In this document: one piece after another, positions 47,272-56,283 of the stretch | How positions within the stretch are numbered: position 1 is the first letter of the stretch | Layout: each line of letters opens with the position of its first letter | Assembly (NCBI GenBank): GCA_030066085.1 | Contig: JASJCI010000013.1 | Span: 1-64,000, forward strand | Length of the DNA stretch: 64,000 nt | Source: Gammaproteobacteria bacterium | GTDB taxonomy: Bacteria > Pseudomonadota > Gammaproteobacteria > GCA-001735895 | Reading direction: 5' to 3' | Program-made: the position numbers and the translations under genes | The notes under the pieces: model-generated | The model's database searches: none | Seen by the model: only the letters and a program-made list of their open reading frames with translations | What the model was told of the DNA's origin: nothing

Positions 47272-47841
47272 TCAGCTGGAAATCGAGATCTTCTTGACGT
47301 CTTCGCCTTTCTGCTCGCGCCGCGGAATGTCGAGTCGCAGAACCCCCTTGTCCAGCTTCGCGCTGATAGCAGCGGCATCGGCATCGTCCGGTAGCGACAG
47401 CGTTCGCTGGAACGAGCCGAAACTGCGCTCGACCCGGTAATAGTGCTTGTCCCGGTCTTCGTTGTGGGCTTCTTTCTGCCCCTTGATCACGAGCAGATCG
47501 TCCCGGATCTCGAGCGCAAGATCGTCCTCGGTCATGCCCGGCACATCCAGGCTGACCTGGTAGCCGCTGTTGTCACCGCACACATCGATTTGCGGTTTGA
47601 AAAAACCTTCCATCTGCGCTGTCGACGGCAGCCCGGCCGGACGCGCGCCGCGCATCGGCATGCCGAAGGACTTGAAAGCATCGTCGAACCAGCGGTCCAT
47701 CTCGCGGTGCAGCTGTAGCAGCGAGCCCGGGCCGGCGTAGGCGCCACTTTCGACTTCCGCCTTGCGCAGCGGTACCTGGCGACCGTTGTCGCCCTCTTCA
47801 TGTTTGAACCAGTTCCAGGGTTTCAGCTTTTCCAGGTCCAT
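47272..47841 (-). CDS. Hsp20/alpha-crystallin small heat-shock protein
   Basis: A protein of 189 aa. A variable N-terminus is followed by the alpha-crystallin domain (YQVSLDVPGMTEDDLALEIRDD to GVLRLDIPRREQ). The conserved hydrophobic triplet and a short C-terminal extension are present. It is a holding chaperone that forms oligomers. A good ribosome site (GGAG) lies 7 bases before the ATG. The upstream region has an FNR-type box at 47937-47950 and an inverted repeat CCCTG/CAGGG (47916-47932). Confidence 0.93.
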   Translation of the reverse strand: MDLEKLKPWNWFKHEEGDNGRQVPLRKAEVESGAYAGPGSLLQLHREMDRWFDDAFKSFGMPMRGARPAGLPSTAQMEGFFKPQIDVCGDNSGYQVSLDVPGMTEDDLALEIRDDLLVIKGQKEAHNEDRDKHYYRVERSFGSFQRTLSLPDDADAAAISAKLDKGVLRLDIPRREQKGEDVKKISISS

Positions 47842-47936
47842 GTCTTTTCTCCTGCATCGAGTTGATCACGAGCCATGCGTACACGGCATTTCGCATACGA
47901 TGTGTGCACTGATTTCCCTGTTTTAAGCAGGGTTAT

Positions 47937-47950
47937 TTGACCTGGATCAA
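47937..47950 (-). promoter_or_regulatory. FNR/Anr-type box upstream of hsp20
   Basis: The site reads TTGAC-CTGG-ATCAA on the plus strand, which is TTGATCCAGGTCAA on the hsp20 strand. It differs from the FNR consensus at a single base. It is about 96 bases upstream of the hsp20 start and 75 bases upstream of the hyi start. Confidence 0.65.
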
Positions 47951-48024
47951 GAACGCAGGTCGGCATGCGCGGAGCCCGCGCCGCCCCCGGGACGAATCGA
48001 AACGGTTATACTGCGCGACCAGCC

Positions 48025-48801
48025 ATGCCTCGATTTTCCGCCAACGTCAGCACCCTGTTTCCCGAACTCGAGATGCCCGCCAGGATCCTGCGTGCCGCCG
48101 AATGTGGTTTCGACGCGATCGAACTGCAGTTTCCCTACGACCAGGACCCGCTTGCGCTGCGCGCGGCGCTCGACCGGACCGGCCTGCCGCTGGTGCTGAT
48201 GAATTTACCGGCAGGCGACCTGCTGCGGGGCGGTCAGGGGCTGGCCGGCATTCCGGGCCGCGAGGCAGCCTTTGCCGAGGCGCTGGAGCAGGCGCGCTAT
48301 CATGCCGAAATACTGCGTCCGCGGGCGATGAACCTGCTGGCGGGTCGCGCGGCGGCGGCACAGGATCCCGCGCCATGCCTGGCGCTGTTGCGCGAGCAAC
48401 TGCTGCGCGCCGCGGAATTCACCGAGACGGCCGGCATTCGCCTGTTGATCGAAGCGGTCAATACCATCGACCTGCCCGGTTTCCTGGTTGCCGACACGCG
48501 CACGGCGATTGGCCTGATCGAGCAATTGCCACAAATCGATCTACGCCTGCAGTATGACTGTTATCACATGGCGCTGATGGAGGGTGATCCGCTGCAGCGA
48601 CTGCCGCAAATCATCGACCGGATCGGTCACATACAGTTTTCCGACGTGCCGGGCCGCACCGAGCCCGGACTCGGGCGGCTCGATTTCGAGGCCATTTTCG
48701 ACCTCGTCGATACGCTCGACTACGCGGGCTGGGTAGGCGCCGAATATTTTCCGACGATACGCACCGAGCAAACGCTCGGCTGGCTGCAAGCGCGGCGTTA
48801 G
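48025..48801 (+). CDS. hyi: Hydroxypyruvate isomerase
   Basis: A TIM-barrel isomerase of 258 aa from the ATG at 48025, the same length as E. coli Hyi. Typical markers are LIEAVNTIDLPGFLV, LQYDCYHMALMEGD and GHIQFSDVPGRTEPGLG, ending with WVGAEYFPT. It converts hydroxypyruvate to tartronate semialdehyde in glyoxylate use. The rest of that pathway is not in this window, so related sugar isomerase activity is possible. It converges with the next gene, their stops overlapping by 4 bases. Confidence 0.85.
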   Translation: MPRFSANVSTLFPELEMPARILRAAECGFDAIELQFPYDQDPLALRAALDRTGLPLVLMNLPAGDLLRGGQGLAGIPGREAAFAEALEQARYHAEILRPRAMNLLAGRAAAAQDPAPCLALLREQLLRAAEFTETAGIRLLIEAVNTIDLPGFLVADTRTAIGLIEQLPQIDLRLQYDCYHMALMEGDPLQRLPQIIDRIGHIQFSDVPGRTEPGLGRLDFEAIFDLVDTLDYAGWVGAEYFPTIRTEQTLGWLQARR

Positions 48802-49964
48802 GTCGACGCGGGCTCGAAGTCGCCGCGATTGCGCCGGATAAATTCGCGCATCGCGTCCAGCCCCTCGCGCTGGCCCGCCCGGCCGCAGCCGATGCGAAAG
48901 CGGTCCGACGGCGTCGCCATGAGTTCGGAGCGATAGATCGACGCCGGCAGCAGCAATACCCCGGCCTCTTCCACCAGCCGCCGACAGAAGTTTTCGACAC
49001 CGCCCCGGCCACGGAAGCGCGGAAAGGCGACACAGCCGCCATCGGGCCGCGCCCAGTCGAACAAATCCGCGTGATCGGCAAAAAACCGGTCCAGGTCGAG
49101 CAGGTTCGCCCGCAGGATATCGCGGTTGCGCGCGAGGATGCGCTCACGCGCGCGTAGCGCGACCAGGCTGAGACGCTCGCTCGGCGCCGGGTTACAGATC
49201 GACAGGTAATGCTTGTAGCGGTTGAAGCGCTCCAGCATCGCCGTATCGCGGCTCGCGATCCAGCCGACCCTGAGACCCGGCAAACCATAGGCCTTGGACA
49301 TGACGTTGAGCGAAAATCCCCGCTCGTAGCAGTCGGCAACCTGCGGCAGGCGCTTTGCTTCGTCCAGCTCGAGCAAGCGGTAGACCTCGTCGCTGAACAG
49401 GTACAGGTCGTGCTCACGGCAGATATCGATGATTTCGTCGAATACCGCGCGTGACGGAATATGTCCGGTCGGATTGTTGGGAAAGTTGATCGACAGCAGC
49501 CGGGTATTCGGCCGCAGCGCGGCGCGTATCGCGGCCGGATCCAGCCGCCAGCCGTCGTCCGCATCGAGTTCGACCCCGCTGACGTCGCAAATTTCGAGCG
49601 GCAGCGTCTCGGCGGCCTGGTAGTTGGGCACCACGACGACGGCATGATCTCCCGGCTCCAGCAGGACCCGCATCGCGGTGTAAACCCCCTCCTCGGCGCC
49701 TGCAAAACACTGTACCTGGGTCGCGTCGAGCGTATCGTAGGTAGCCGCTATCGCCTGGCGTAACTCGGGGTCGCCCCGGGTTTCGGTATACCCCAGCCAG
49801 GTATCGCCGAACTGTTCGCGCTCGTCCTCGTCGGCCATGGCCAGCAGTTCGGCAAGCGTCATGCTTTGCGCGTCGGACGCGGTGAGGTGATAACGCGCGA
49901 CAAATTCCCAGCGCGTGAAATAGGCTTCGAGTTCGAAATCGCGCACGTCAGCCGCCCACGCCAT
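48798..49964 (-). CDS. PLP-dependent aminotransferase class I/II
   Basis: A fold-type I enzyme of 388 aa. PLP elements are NFPNNPTGHIP, SDEVYRLLE and the lysine in SLNVMSKAYGLPGLRVGW, with the terminal Arg in FRIGCGRAG. It resembles arginine--pyruvate or kynurenine-type aminotransferases. The preferred amino acid is not evident. It overlaps hyi by 4 bases at the 3' ends (TTAG). Confidence 0.87.
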   Translation of the reverse strand: MAWAADVRDFELEAYFTRWEFVARYHLTASDAQSMTLAELLAMADEDEREQFGDTWLGYTETRGDPELRQAIAATYDTLDATQVQCFAGAEEGVYTAMRVLLEPGDHAVVVVPNYQAAETLPLEICDVSGVELDADDGWRLDPAAIRAALRPNTRLLSINFPNNPTGHIPSRAVFDEIIDICREHDLYLFSDEVYRLLELDEAKRLPQVADCYERGFSLNVMSKAYGLPGLRVGWIASRDTAMLERFNRYKHYLSICNPAPSERLSLVALRARERILARNRDILRANLLDLDRFFADHADLFDWARPDGGCVAFPRFRGRGGVENFCRRLVEEAGVLLLPASIYRSELMATPSDRFRIGCGRAGQREGLDAMREFIRRNRGDFEPAST

Positions 49965-50081
49965 CGAGAGCAGGCGTCAGCCTGGCGCTGGATGTTCTGG
50001 CGGCATTATCGTGCATGCCCGCTAATTCCATGTGAGCTGAAAAGCCCATGGTAGCGCAATCGATCCGCCGGGTGTTGGAAT

Positions 50082-50441
50082 TCAGGCGTTTCCGCGTTCG
50101 ATACGGAAACCGCTGGCGGAATCAAAAGCAACGCGGCCGCGAATGGCCGCGACGCCTTCGAGTGGATCCGGGTAACTCCAGATGGCATTCTCACGATCTG
50201 CGAAATGCCAGTAGCGGGTTTCGCCCTTGATCGGGCAAAAGGTCGAGTGTCGACTCTCGCGCGCATCCAGGTCGGCCAGCAATTCGGGTGCGAAGTAGTA
50301 GACCGGCGCCAACTCGCGCCCGCGGTAGTACTCACGCAGCTCGATTGCTTGCTCGCTTTCGGCAACCCGCTGATCGTGGAAAAATATTTCGAAACCGGCA
50401 TCGACGACCCGCGTCGTGGCATGGTGTTCGCGCTTGCTCAT
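50082..50441 (-). CDS. DUF427 domain protein
   Basis: A protein of 119 aa. The family markers are VYYFAPELLAD, STFCPIKGETRYWHF and IWSYPDPLEGVAAIRGRVAF. The fold is a small beta-barrel; its function is unknown. It stands alone with a 117-base gap on one side and 194 bases on the other, in which no other feature is seen. Confidence 0.85.
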   Translation of the reverse strand: MSKREHHATTRVVDAGFEIFFHDQRVAESEQAIELREYYRGRELAPVYYFAPELLADLDARESRHSTFCPIKGETRYWHFADRENAIWSYPDPLEGVAAIRGRVAFDSASGFRIERGNA

Positions 50442-50635
50442 CGGTAACGCTCCTGTCTGCCCCTGATCGGCCTAGCGTATCACGACGAAAAGCGAGCCGC
50501 CGTTGCTATCGGCCCGGGTGATGCATCGGTGCTGCTGCGGGTCGAACACAACGGCAGCCATGAGAAACGGGTGTCACGGCAAGCTTCGCGACCATGCCTG
50601 GAAGCGCGGGAACCAGGCCGGCCGATAGGACGGCT

Positions 50636-51679
50636 TCAGGATCCGGACGGATCCTGGTCTAGCGCAAAGTCGTGAATGAACCCGGTCAAACGTTGCCACA
50701 CGGCATCGACCGGGATGCCGTTGATACACTCCATCTGGCATCCCGGGTAGAAACAGTCAGCCTTGCAACCGGGATCGTACTCGATGGTAGCGTGCATCGG
50801 GTCAGGCGCCGCCCAGTTACGCGGGCTGTGCCTGCCGAAAACGGCAAAGGTAGGCCTTTTCCGGGCAACCGACAGGTGCATCAGGCCATTGTCGTTGCCG
50901 ATGTAACAGGCGGCCCGGTCGAGCAGGCTGGCGGCTTCGTAGAGATCCAGGTCGTCGAAAACGGGCAGGCTCTCGTGTTTCATGTGATCCCTGACCTGCT
51001 CGGCAACCTGCTTTTCTCCGGGCCCGATCAGGAAGAATATCTGCCCCGCGTAGCGCTCGACCAGGCGATCACAAATCTGCGCATACCGCTCCGCCGGCCA
51101 GACCTTGAAGGCTCTCTTGGACACGGGCGATACGGCAAACAGCGGGCCGGGCTTGATTCCCCACTGCTCGAACCTGGCCTCGAATCTCTGCCGGGCTGCT
51201 GCGGGAACAAAAAAATCGAGGCTCGAGTCAGCCGACTGCAGGTCGAGCACGCTGAGCATCGACAGTTTGCGTGCCGCGACATAATCGATCTCTTCCGGCA
51301 TCGTCATGGCGTCGGTGAAGCACCAGGAGTGCTTCCTGTGGGCCAACCCGATTCTGCGCGGGATTCCGCTCAGGCGGGCAAAATGCGCGGTCTTGGAACT
51401 GCCGGAAAAATCGACCAGCACATCGTATTTGCGCCGCCGTACCTCGAGCAGCAATGACCAGAGTTCCCTCGCTTTCCAGCGCACGCAATAAACGTGGCGA
51501 ACGTAGGGGCTGTTGTCGTAGATCGTGTTGGCCGGCCTTTGCGTCAAAAAATCGATTTCGCAGTCGCCGAGGTTCGTTGCCAGGGTGCGTACCGCCGGCG
51601 TTGTCATCAGGACATCGCCGAGCTGTTTCAACTGGATACAGAGAACCCGAGTCGGTTTATGTCCCTGCCCTGAACTCAT
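50636..51679 (-). CDS. Glycosyltransferase family 9 (heptosyltransferase-like)
   Basis: A protein of 347 aa. The N-terminus TRVLCIQLKQLGDVLMTTPAV is the typical GT9 start. The C-terminal donor site is AACYIGNDNGLMHLSVA, then PTFAVFGRHSP, as in ADP-heptose:LPS transferases. The Cys-rich end (KADCFYPGCQMECI) is common in WaaQ-like members. It is a likely LPS inner-core enzyme in the 50.6-57 kb surface-glycan cluster, on the opposite strand from the rest. Confidence 0.88.
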   Translation of the reverse strand: MSSGQGHKPTRVLCIQLKQLGDVLMTTPAVRTLATNLGDCEIDFLTQRPANTIYDNSPYVRHVYCVRWKARELWSLLLEVRRRKYDVLVDFSGSSKTAHFARLSGIPRRIGLAHRKHSWCFTDAMTMPEEIDYVAARKLSMLSVLDLQSADSSLDFFVPAAARQRFEARFEQWGIKPGPLFAVSPVSKRAFKVWPAERYAQICDRLVERYAGQIFFLIGPGEKQVAEQVRDHMKHESLPVFDDLDLYEAASLLDRAACYIGNDNGLMHLSVARKRPTFAVFGRHSPRNWAAPDPMHATIEYDPGCKADCFYPGCQMECINGIPVDAVWQRLTGFIHDFALDQDPSGS

Positions 51680-52080
51680 TCCTGTCCTGACGCTGTCAAG
51701 TCAATACCCGTTCGAGCCGCAACCGGTACCGACGGATTTCGTGCAACCGATAAAACAGGTCGAGGCTGGCAACACAAAGCCGGGGCTGGAGACAGGTAGC
51801 ACGCTACCCGCAAGCGTGGTGATATCAATGTATTTCAGCCCAGGTCGTCGTGTCGCAGTCAGCGGAACCCCGACTTCCTGCCGTTTCGTCCGCTCCGCGA
51901 TCATGTCCGGCCAGCGGCCGGATCATCGTTGAAAATTCTATGGTTCACCAAATCAAGATCGCGTATTATCTGGAGTGCCAAATGACTAGTCAATCCTCGC
52001 CGTGCCGCGATCGAGTCCAGCCAGGCGGAAAGATACCGGGCTCCTTTGCGAGCATATCCTGTCGTCAATAAAACACCGAG
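51680..52080. other. Divergent intergenic region, 401 bases
   Basis: No convincing gene is present; short frames here have no recognisable protein features. It must hold the promoters of the GT9 gene and the YrbL-like gene. A TATTAT at 51964-51969 and TTGAAA at 51929-51934 are too far apart (29 bases) to be a sure promoter. Base composition is more AT-rich in the right half. Confidence 0.4.
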
Positions 52081-52689
52081 ATGCCTGAAGCCTCAGTTAA
52101 TGCTGAATTGACTCTCGAGTCGAGCCCGATCGCCCGCGGCAGGGAAAGAACCTGTTTCCGGCATCCGCAGGATCCTGCAAAAATAATCAAGGTTTCTGCC
52201 GGCAGCGAGACGACCCAGTCGACCCGAGAGATCAAGTTCTTCGAGGACCTGGAAAGAGCCGGTTTGAGCGATTACAGCCATTTGCCCCGCTACCACGGCA
52301 CGGTTGAAACCAACCTCGGCCAGGGACTGGTGCTGGAGCTGGTGTGCGACCACGACGGGGATGTATCCCGATCACTGGAATGGTATATCGATGACGGCAT
52401 GACCATCGCCGAGGCCGAGGAGCACCTCGAACAACTGCATCGATACCTGCTCGAAAACCGGATAATTTTCAACCACGATTTGTGTTGCGCCAACCTGCTG
52501 CTGCAGAAAAAAACTCCCGACTCCACCCGCCTGGTGATCATCGACGGCCTCGGCGACGTGGTATCGATCCAGTGGCTCAACCGCTTCCCGTCGCACGTCC
52601 GCGCCAAGATAAGCCGGCGCTGGACCCGGTTCATGGAGCGGTTTTACGCCGAAAAGTATGTCGTCAGACGCCAGCAGCAAAGCTCCTGA
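52081..52689 (+). CDS. YrbL-family kinase-like protein
   Basis: A protein of 202 aa. The fold resembles an atypical protein or lipid kinase, with PIARGRERTCFRHP at the start, YSHLPRYHGTVETNLGQG, and NHDLCCANLLLQ as the catalytic-loop-like segment. VIIDGLGDVV supplies a DxG-like metal site. Its position among LPS genes suggests it phosphorylates Kdo or another core sugar. A related gene lies at 58845-59477. The exact role is not known. Confidence 0.8.
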   Translation: MPEASVNAELTLESSPIARGRERTCFRHPQDPAKIIKVSAGSETTQSTREIKFFEDLERAGLSDYSHLPRYHGTVETNLGQGLVLELVCDHDGDVSRSLEWYIDDGMTIAEAEEHLEQLHRYLLENRIIFNHDLCCANLLLQKKTPDSTRLVIIDGLGDVVSIQWLNRFPSHVRAKISRRWTRFMERFYAEKYVVRRQQQSS

Positions 52690-52766
52690 ATGGCTGGCGC
52701 AAGTGATCTGCAGATGCGACTGGTTGATGCGGCGGCCCGCTGCGCTCGACTCTCCGGGTTGACGTG

Positions 52767-53876
52767 ATGCCACTGAAAGTAGCCCACCTGACCGACAGTA
52801 TCAGTAACAACGGCGTGACTCGCGTATTGTTGACCCTGACCCGGGCCATGGCGGCTCGCGGTGTCGATACGACGCTGCTGATTTTCCGCCCGGCGGAAAA
52901 CAAGGCGTTGGCCGACCAGTTCGAGTGCGAGATCAAACTGCTGGAGATGCCCGCCGACCGGCCGAGGCACAGATTCTGGAACTCCAAATGGGATGTCCTG
53001 CGCTTCGCCGGGGAAGATTCGGCGCTCGTCGACGACTGGGCCCGCGAAAACTCGGCCGACTTCGTTTTCATCCACGGCCGCCCTATCCTGCGTTTTTTCC
53101 GGACGCGGACAGCGCACGCCGTGGTGGCACACAACACCAAGTCCAAAATGTTTCTTCCCGGCTTCGGCTCACCGCGTCGACCATTGATTCGCTCGCGGGT
53201 GCACAGGATTTACAGCAGCCAGCCGGTGATTTCGGTTTCCGAAGGCATTCGCCAGGATTTCATCGACGAGTTCGCTATCCGCCCGGACTCGATCGAAACG
53301 ATCTATAACCCCATCGATATTGATCAGATACGGCAACTTGCCGCCGAGGATGTGCCCGACCTGCCCGCGAGGCCCTTTTTTGTTGCCGCCGGCAGCGCTC
53401 GCAGGGTCAAGCGTTACGATATCCTCATTCGCGCCTTCGCGCGCTGCGGTGTCGACGCCGACCTGGTCATCCTCGGCCAGGGAGAAAAGCTCGACGAATA
53501 CAGGAAACTGGCCAATCGCCTGGGGGTCGGCGCGCGAGTGCATCTTCCCGGTTACCGGCCAAACCCCTACGCCTTTTTCCGGCGCGCACTGGCGCTGGTC
53601 GTGTCTTCGGACTACGAGGGGCTGCCTACCGGGATAATCGAGGCGCTGGCCTGCGGTATTCCCGTGGTCAGCACCGACTGCCCCTCGGGCCCGCGCGAGA
53701 TACTGCAGGACGATATGGCCGATTTCCTGGTTCCCGTCAGAAACGTGCCGGCACTGGCGAATGCCATGCAAAAGGTCGTACGGCAGCCCTATACCTACCC
53801 CGAGGAACTATTTGCAAAGTTCGAGCCTTCCAGAGTAGCCGATGCATACCAACAGTTTGCTGCCAGACATCTCTGA
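52767..53876 (+). CDS. Glycosyltransferase family 4 protein
   Basis: A protein of 369 aa from the ATG at 52767; a GTG three bases earlier is possible. The N-terminal VAHLTDSISNNGVTRVLLTL and donor-binding VVSSDYEGLPTGIIEALACGIPVVST with E-x7-E are GT4 hallmarks. It is likely an LPS core or O-chain transferase. The C-terminal end overlaps the ligase gene by 35 bases. Confidence 0.9.
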   Translation: MPLKVAHLTDSISNNGVTRVLLTLTRAMAARGVDTTLLIFRPAENKALADQFECEIKLLEMPADRPRHRFWNSKWDVLRFAGEDSALVDDWARENSADFVFIHGRPILRFFRTRTAHAVVAHNTKSKMFLPGFGSPRRPLIRSRVHRIYSSQPVISVSEGIRQDFIDEFAIRPDSIETIYNPIDIDQIRQLAAEDVPDLPARPFFVAAGSARRVKRYDILIRAFARCGVDADLVILGQGEKLDEYRKLANRLGVGARVHLPGYRPNPYAFFRRALALVVSSDYEGLPTGIIEALACGIPVVSTDCPSGPREILQDDMADFLVPVRNVPALANAMQKVVRQPYTYPEELFAKFEPSRVADAYQQFAARHL

Positions 53877-55122
53877 ACGACCGCGCGCGTGGTCCACGCT
53901 CGAGTATCTCGTCATCGCTTTCATGGCGCTGACCCCGGTCGTGTATCGCAGCTTCAACCTGTTAGGCCTGCTGATTATGCTGTTGGCCGTCTTCGTCGCG
54001 GTCAAACATCGCCGCGACCTGCCGGCAACAAGCCGTGCCCTGCGCTGGCTGGGTTACCTGCTGGCGGCCAACCTGTTGCTTGCGCTGGTATATGTCGCTA
54101 TCGGACGTGATTCGTTCGACATCGCCAAGGATCCGCTCAAGTTGATTGCCATGATTCCGGTGATGCTTGCCGTGACGATTACCGGCCTGCGCAGCGACAG
54201 GCTGTACCTGGGCCTGGCGGCCGGCATGCTCGGCGCAGCGGTCGTCATCCTGTACCAGAACCAGGTCATGGGGCTGGCGAGGCCCGGCGAGGTCTACAAT
54301 CCCAACCCTTTCAGCGAGGTGGTCATGGTATCCGGCGCCATGCTGCTGACCTCGATTACCCTGTTACCGGGGTGGCAAAAAATGTTCGCGCTCGCGGGCG
54401 CGCTGGCGGCGTTTTACTGCGTCCTGCTGAGCGGGGCGCGAGGAACGCTGCTGGCAATCGTTCCCATGTTAATCGTCGCGGCAATCGCGCTGGCAAGGTT
54501 TCGCCAGCGCGATGGTAGTCCTGCCCCTGCCTTGCCGAGGAAAGCCCTGTTCGCTATCGCCGGGTTGGCGCTCGTCGTTGCCACGGGTCTCGGCTACCAG
54601 TATGGCGGCAGCATGGTTGACCGCTTCGATACTGCAATCGAAGAGCTCGGCGCACATCAACAAGATCGCTCGAAATTCAGTTCAACCGGGATTCGCCTGG
54701 AGTTGTGGTATGCCAGCTGGCTGAGTTTCAAGGATGCCCCGTTAACCGGTATCGGCAGCGACAACCGGCGCAAGTACCTCGACGAGCTCGAGGCGAACGG
54801 CACCATTTTCCTGCACAATTATCCGTGGAGACATAATCACAGCGATTACCTCGACAGCCTGCAGCGCCAGGGATTGCCGGGTATGCTGATAGTCATCGGT
54901 CTCTACGGAATCCTGTTCAGCATTTACTGGCGGAGCCTGGCGGGCAGCAGCTCGCGCGAACATTTTGTCCTCGCCCTCGGGGGATTGTTGACGGTGACCG
55001 GTTACGCCACGTTTTCGCTGACCGAGGTACCGCTGCGCAACAGCCTGACCCTGGTTTTCTTCGGCATGCTTAACGCGGTCCTGCTGGGCCTGCTGCAACG
55101 CCCCGGCGCAAAGTCCGTATAA
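53842..55122 (+). CDS. O-antigen ligase-family membrane protein
   Basis: A protein of 426 aa with about 11-12 hydrophobic segments and a large periplasmic loop late in the protein. The loop has RLELWYASWLSFKDAPLTGIG and HNHSDYLDSLQRQGLPG, the H-S-D-Y motif of Wzy_C/WaaL proteins. It joins O-antigen or a similar glycan to the lipid A-core, or polymerises it; WaaL versus Wzy cannot be decided here. It lies between glycosyltransferase genes. Confidence 0.87.
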   Translation: MHTNSLLPDISERPRAWSTLEYLVIAFMALTPVVYRSFNLLGLLIMLLAVFVAVKHRRDLPATSRALRWLGYLLAANLLLALVYVAIGRDSFDIAKDPLKLIAMIPVMLAVTITGLRSDRLYLGLAAGMLGAAVVILYQNQVMGLARPGEVYNPNPFSEVVMVSGAMLLTSITLLPGWQKMFALAGALAAFYCVLLSGARGTLLAIVPMLIVAAIALARFRQRDGSPAPALPRKALFAIAGLALVVATGLGYQYGGSMVDRFDTAIEELGAHQQDRSKFSSTGIRLELWYASWLSFKDAPLTGIGSDNRRKYLDELEANGTIFLHNYPWRHNHSDYLDSLQRQGLPGMLIVIGLYGILFSIYWRSLAGSSSREHFVLALGGLLTVTGYATFSLTEVPLRNSLTLVFFGMLNAVLLGLLQRPGAKSV

Positions 55123-55164
55123 CCCTGCCCGTTCAGCCGCGATGCAGCACGAGAATCCAGATCA

Positions 55165-56283
55165 GTGACCGAGGCGACCTCCACCGTGCTCATATTTCGG
55201 AAACGCCTGCTGTCGTATTCCGAAACCTTTATTGCCGACCAGGGACAAATGCTGCCGCGCTATCGCCCCGTGTACTGCGGCTATACGCCCGATGATTCCG
55301 GGCTCGGCCTGATCGAAAACGCCGATCGCCTGTTGCTGTCGGATTACAGTCGCAGTCCGGGCCTGGCCAAACTGCTGTTTCGTGCCGGCCTCGGCGGGGC
55401 AAGCCGCTGGCTCGATGCGATCGAACAACAGCGTATCGACCTGGTTCACGCACACTTTTTCAATGACGGTATCGACGCTCTCAGGCTCGGCCAGCGCCTC
55501 GGCAGACCCGTGGTCACAACGCTGCACGGTCACGATATCACCAAGCAGCCCGTGGATGACGGCGGCAGCGGCAGTGCCGCGCGGTTTTTCGCGCGCGTCG
55601 ACTGTGTTATCGCGGTATCCGAATTCATCGCCGAACAGGCGATTCGCCGGGGCTGCCCCGAGCACAAGATCCGGCAGCATTACATCGGCATCGACCTGGA
55701 CAAGTTCGACCAGGAAAAAGACGAGACCGCGCATCCTTCCCTGCTTTTCGTCGGACGCCTGGTCGAGAAGAAAGGCTGTACCTACCTGCTGCAGGCGATG
55801 GAAACGCTCAAATCGCGATTTCCGGATCTGCGGCTTACGGTCGTCGGCGACGGCGAGCTCCGGCCGGCACTGCAACAGGAATCCGTCGCCCGCAAGTTGA
55901 ACGTGGACTTCGTCGGCACCGCGTCGCCCGCGCAGGTGCGTGAACAGCTGGCACGCTGCTGGCTGTTCGTCGCGCCGAGCGTCATTGCCGCCAGCGGTGA
56001 CGCCGAGGGGCTCGGCATGGTGTTTCTCGAGGCGCAGGCGCTGCGCACCCCGGTGGTCAGTTTCCGCAGCGGCGGGCTGGTGGAAGCAGTGGCCGAGGGC
56101 AGCAGCGCCCTGCTGAGTGACGAAAAAGACATTGCGGGCCTCGCCGACAATATCGCCCAGTTGCTGGAAAACCGGTCACTGCGTCACAATATGGGTGCCG
56201 CCGGGCGCGAGCGGGTCGAACAGCTGTTCGACGTGCGCCGGCAATGTGCCAAACTGGAACTGATTTACGATAGCCTGCGTTGA
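55165..56283 (+). CDS. Glycosyltransferase family 4 protein
   Basis: A protein of 372 aa starting at a GTG. N-terminus VLIFRKRLLSYSETFIADQ and VVTTLHGHDITKQ (GT4 colanic acid-type enzymes), then LLFVGRLVEKKGCTYLLQAM and EGLGMVFLEAQALRTPVVSF with the E-x7-E catalytic pair. It probably adds a sugar to the cell-surface glycan. The stop shares a base with the next start (TGATG). Confidence 0.92.
   Translation: MTEATSTVLIFRKRLLSYSETFIADQGQMLPRYRPVYCGYTPDDSGLGLIENADRLLLSDYSRSPGLAKLLFRAGLGGASRWLDAIEQQRIDLVHAHFFNDGIDALRLGQRLGRPVVTTLHGHDITKQPVDDGGSGSAARFFARVDCVIAVSEFIAEQAIRRGCPEHKIRQHYIGIDLDKFDQEKDETAHPSLLFVGRLVEKKGCTYLLQAMETLKSRFPDLRLTVVGDGELRPALQQESVARKLNVDFVGTASPAQVREQLARCWLFVAPSVIAASGDAEGLGMVFLEAQALRTPVVSFRSGGLVEAVAEGSSALLSDEKDIAGLADNIAQLLENRSLRHNMGAAGRERVEQLFDVRRQCAKLELIYDSLR

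Noticed and set aside
51850-52071. Small gene of 73 codons before the YrbL-like gene.
   Set aside because: No ribosome site, no recognisable motif, and the composition differs from neighbouring genes.
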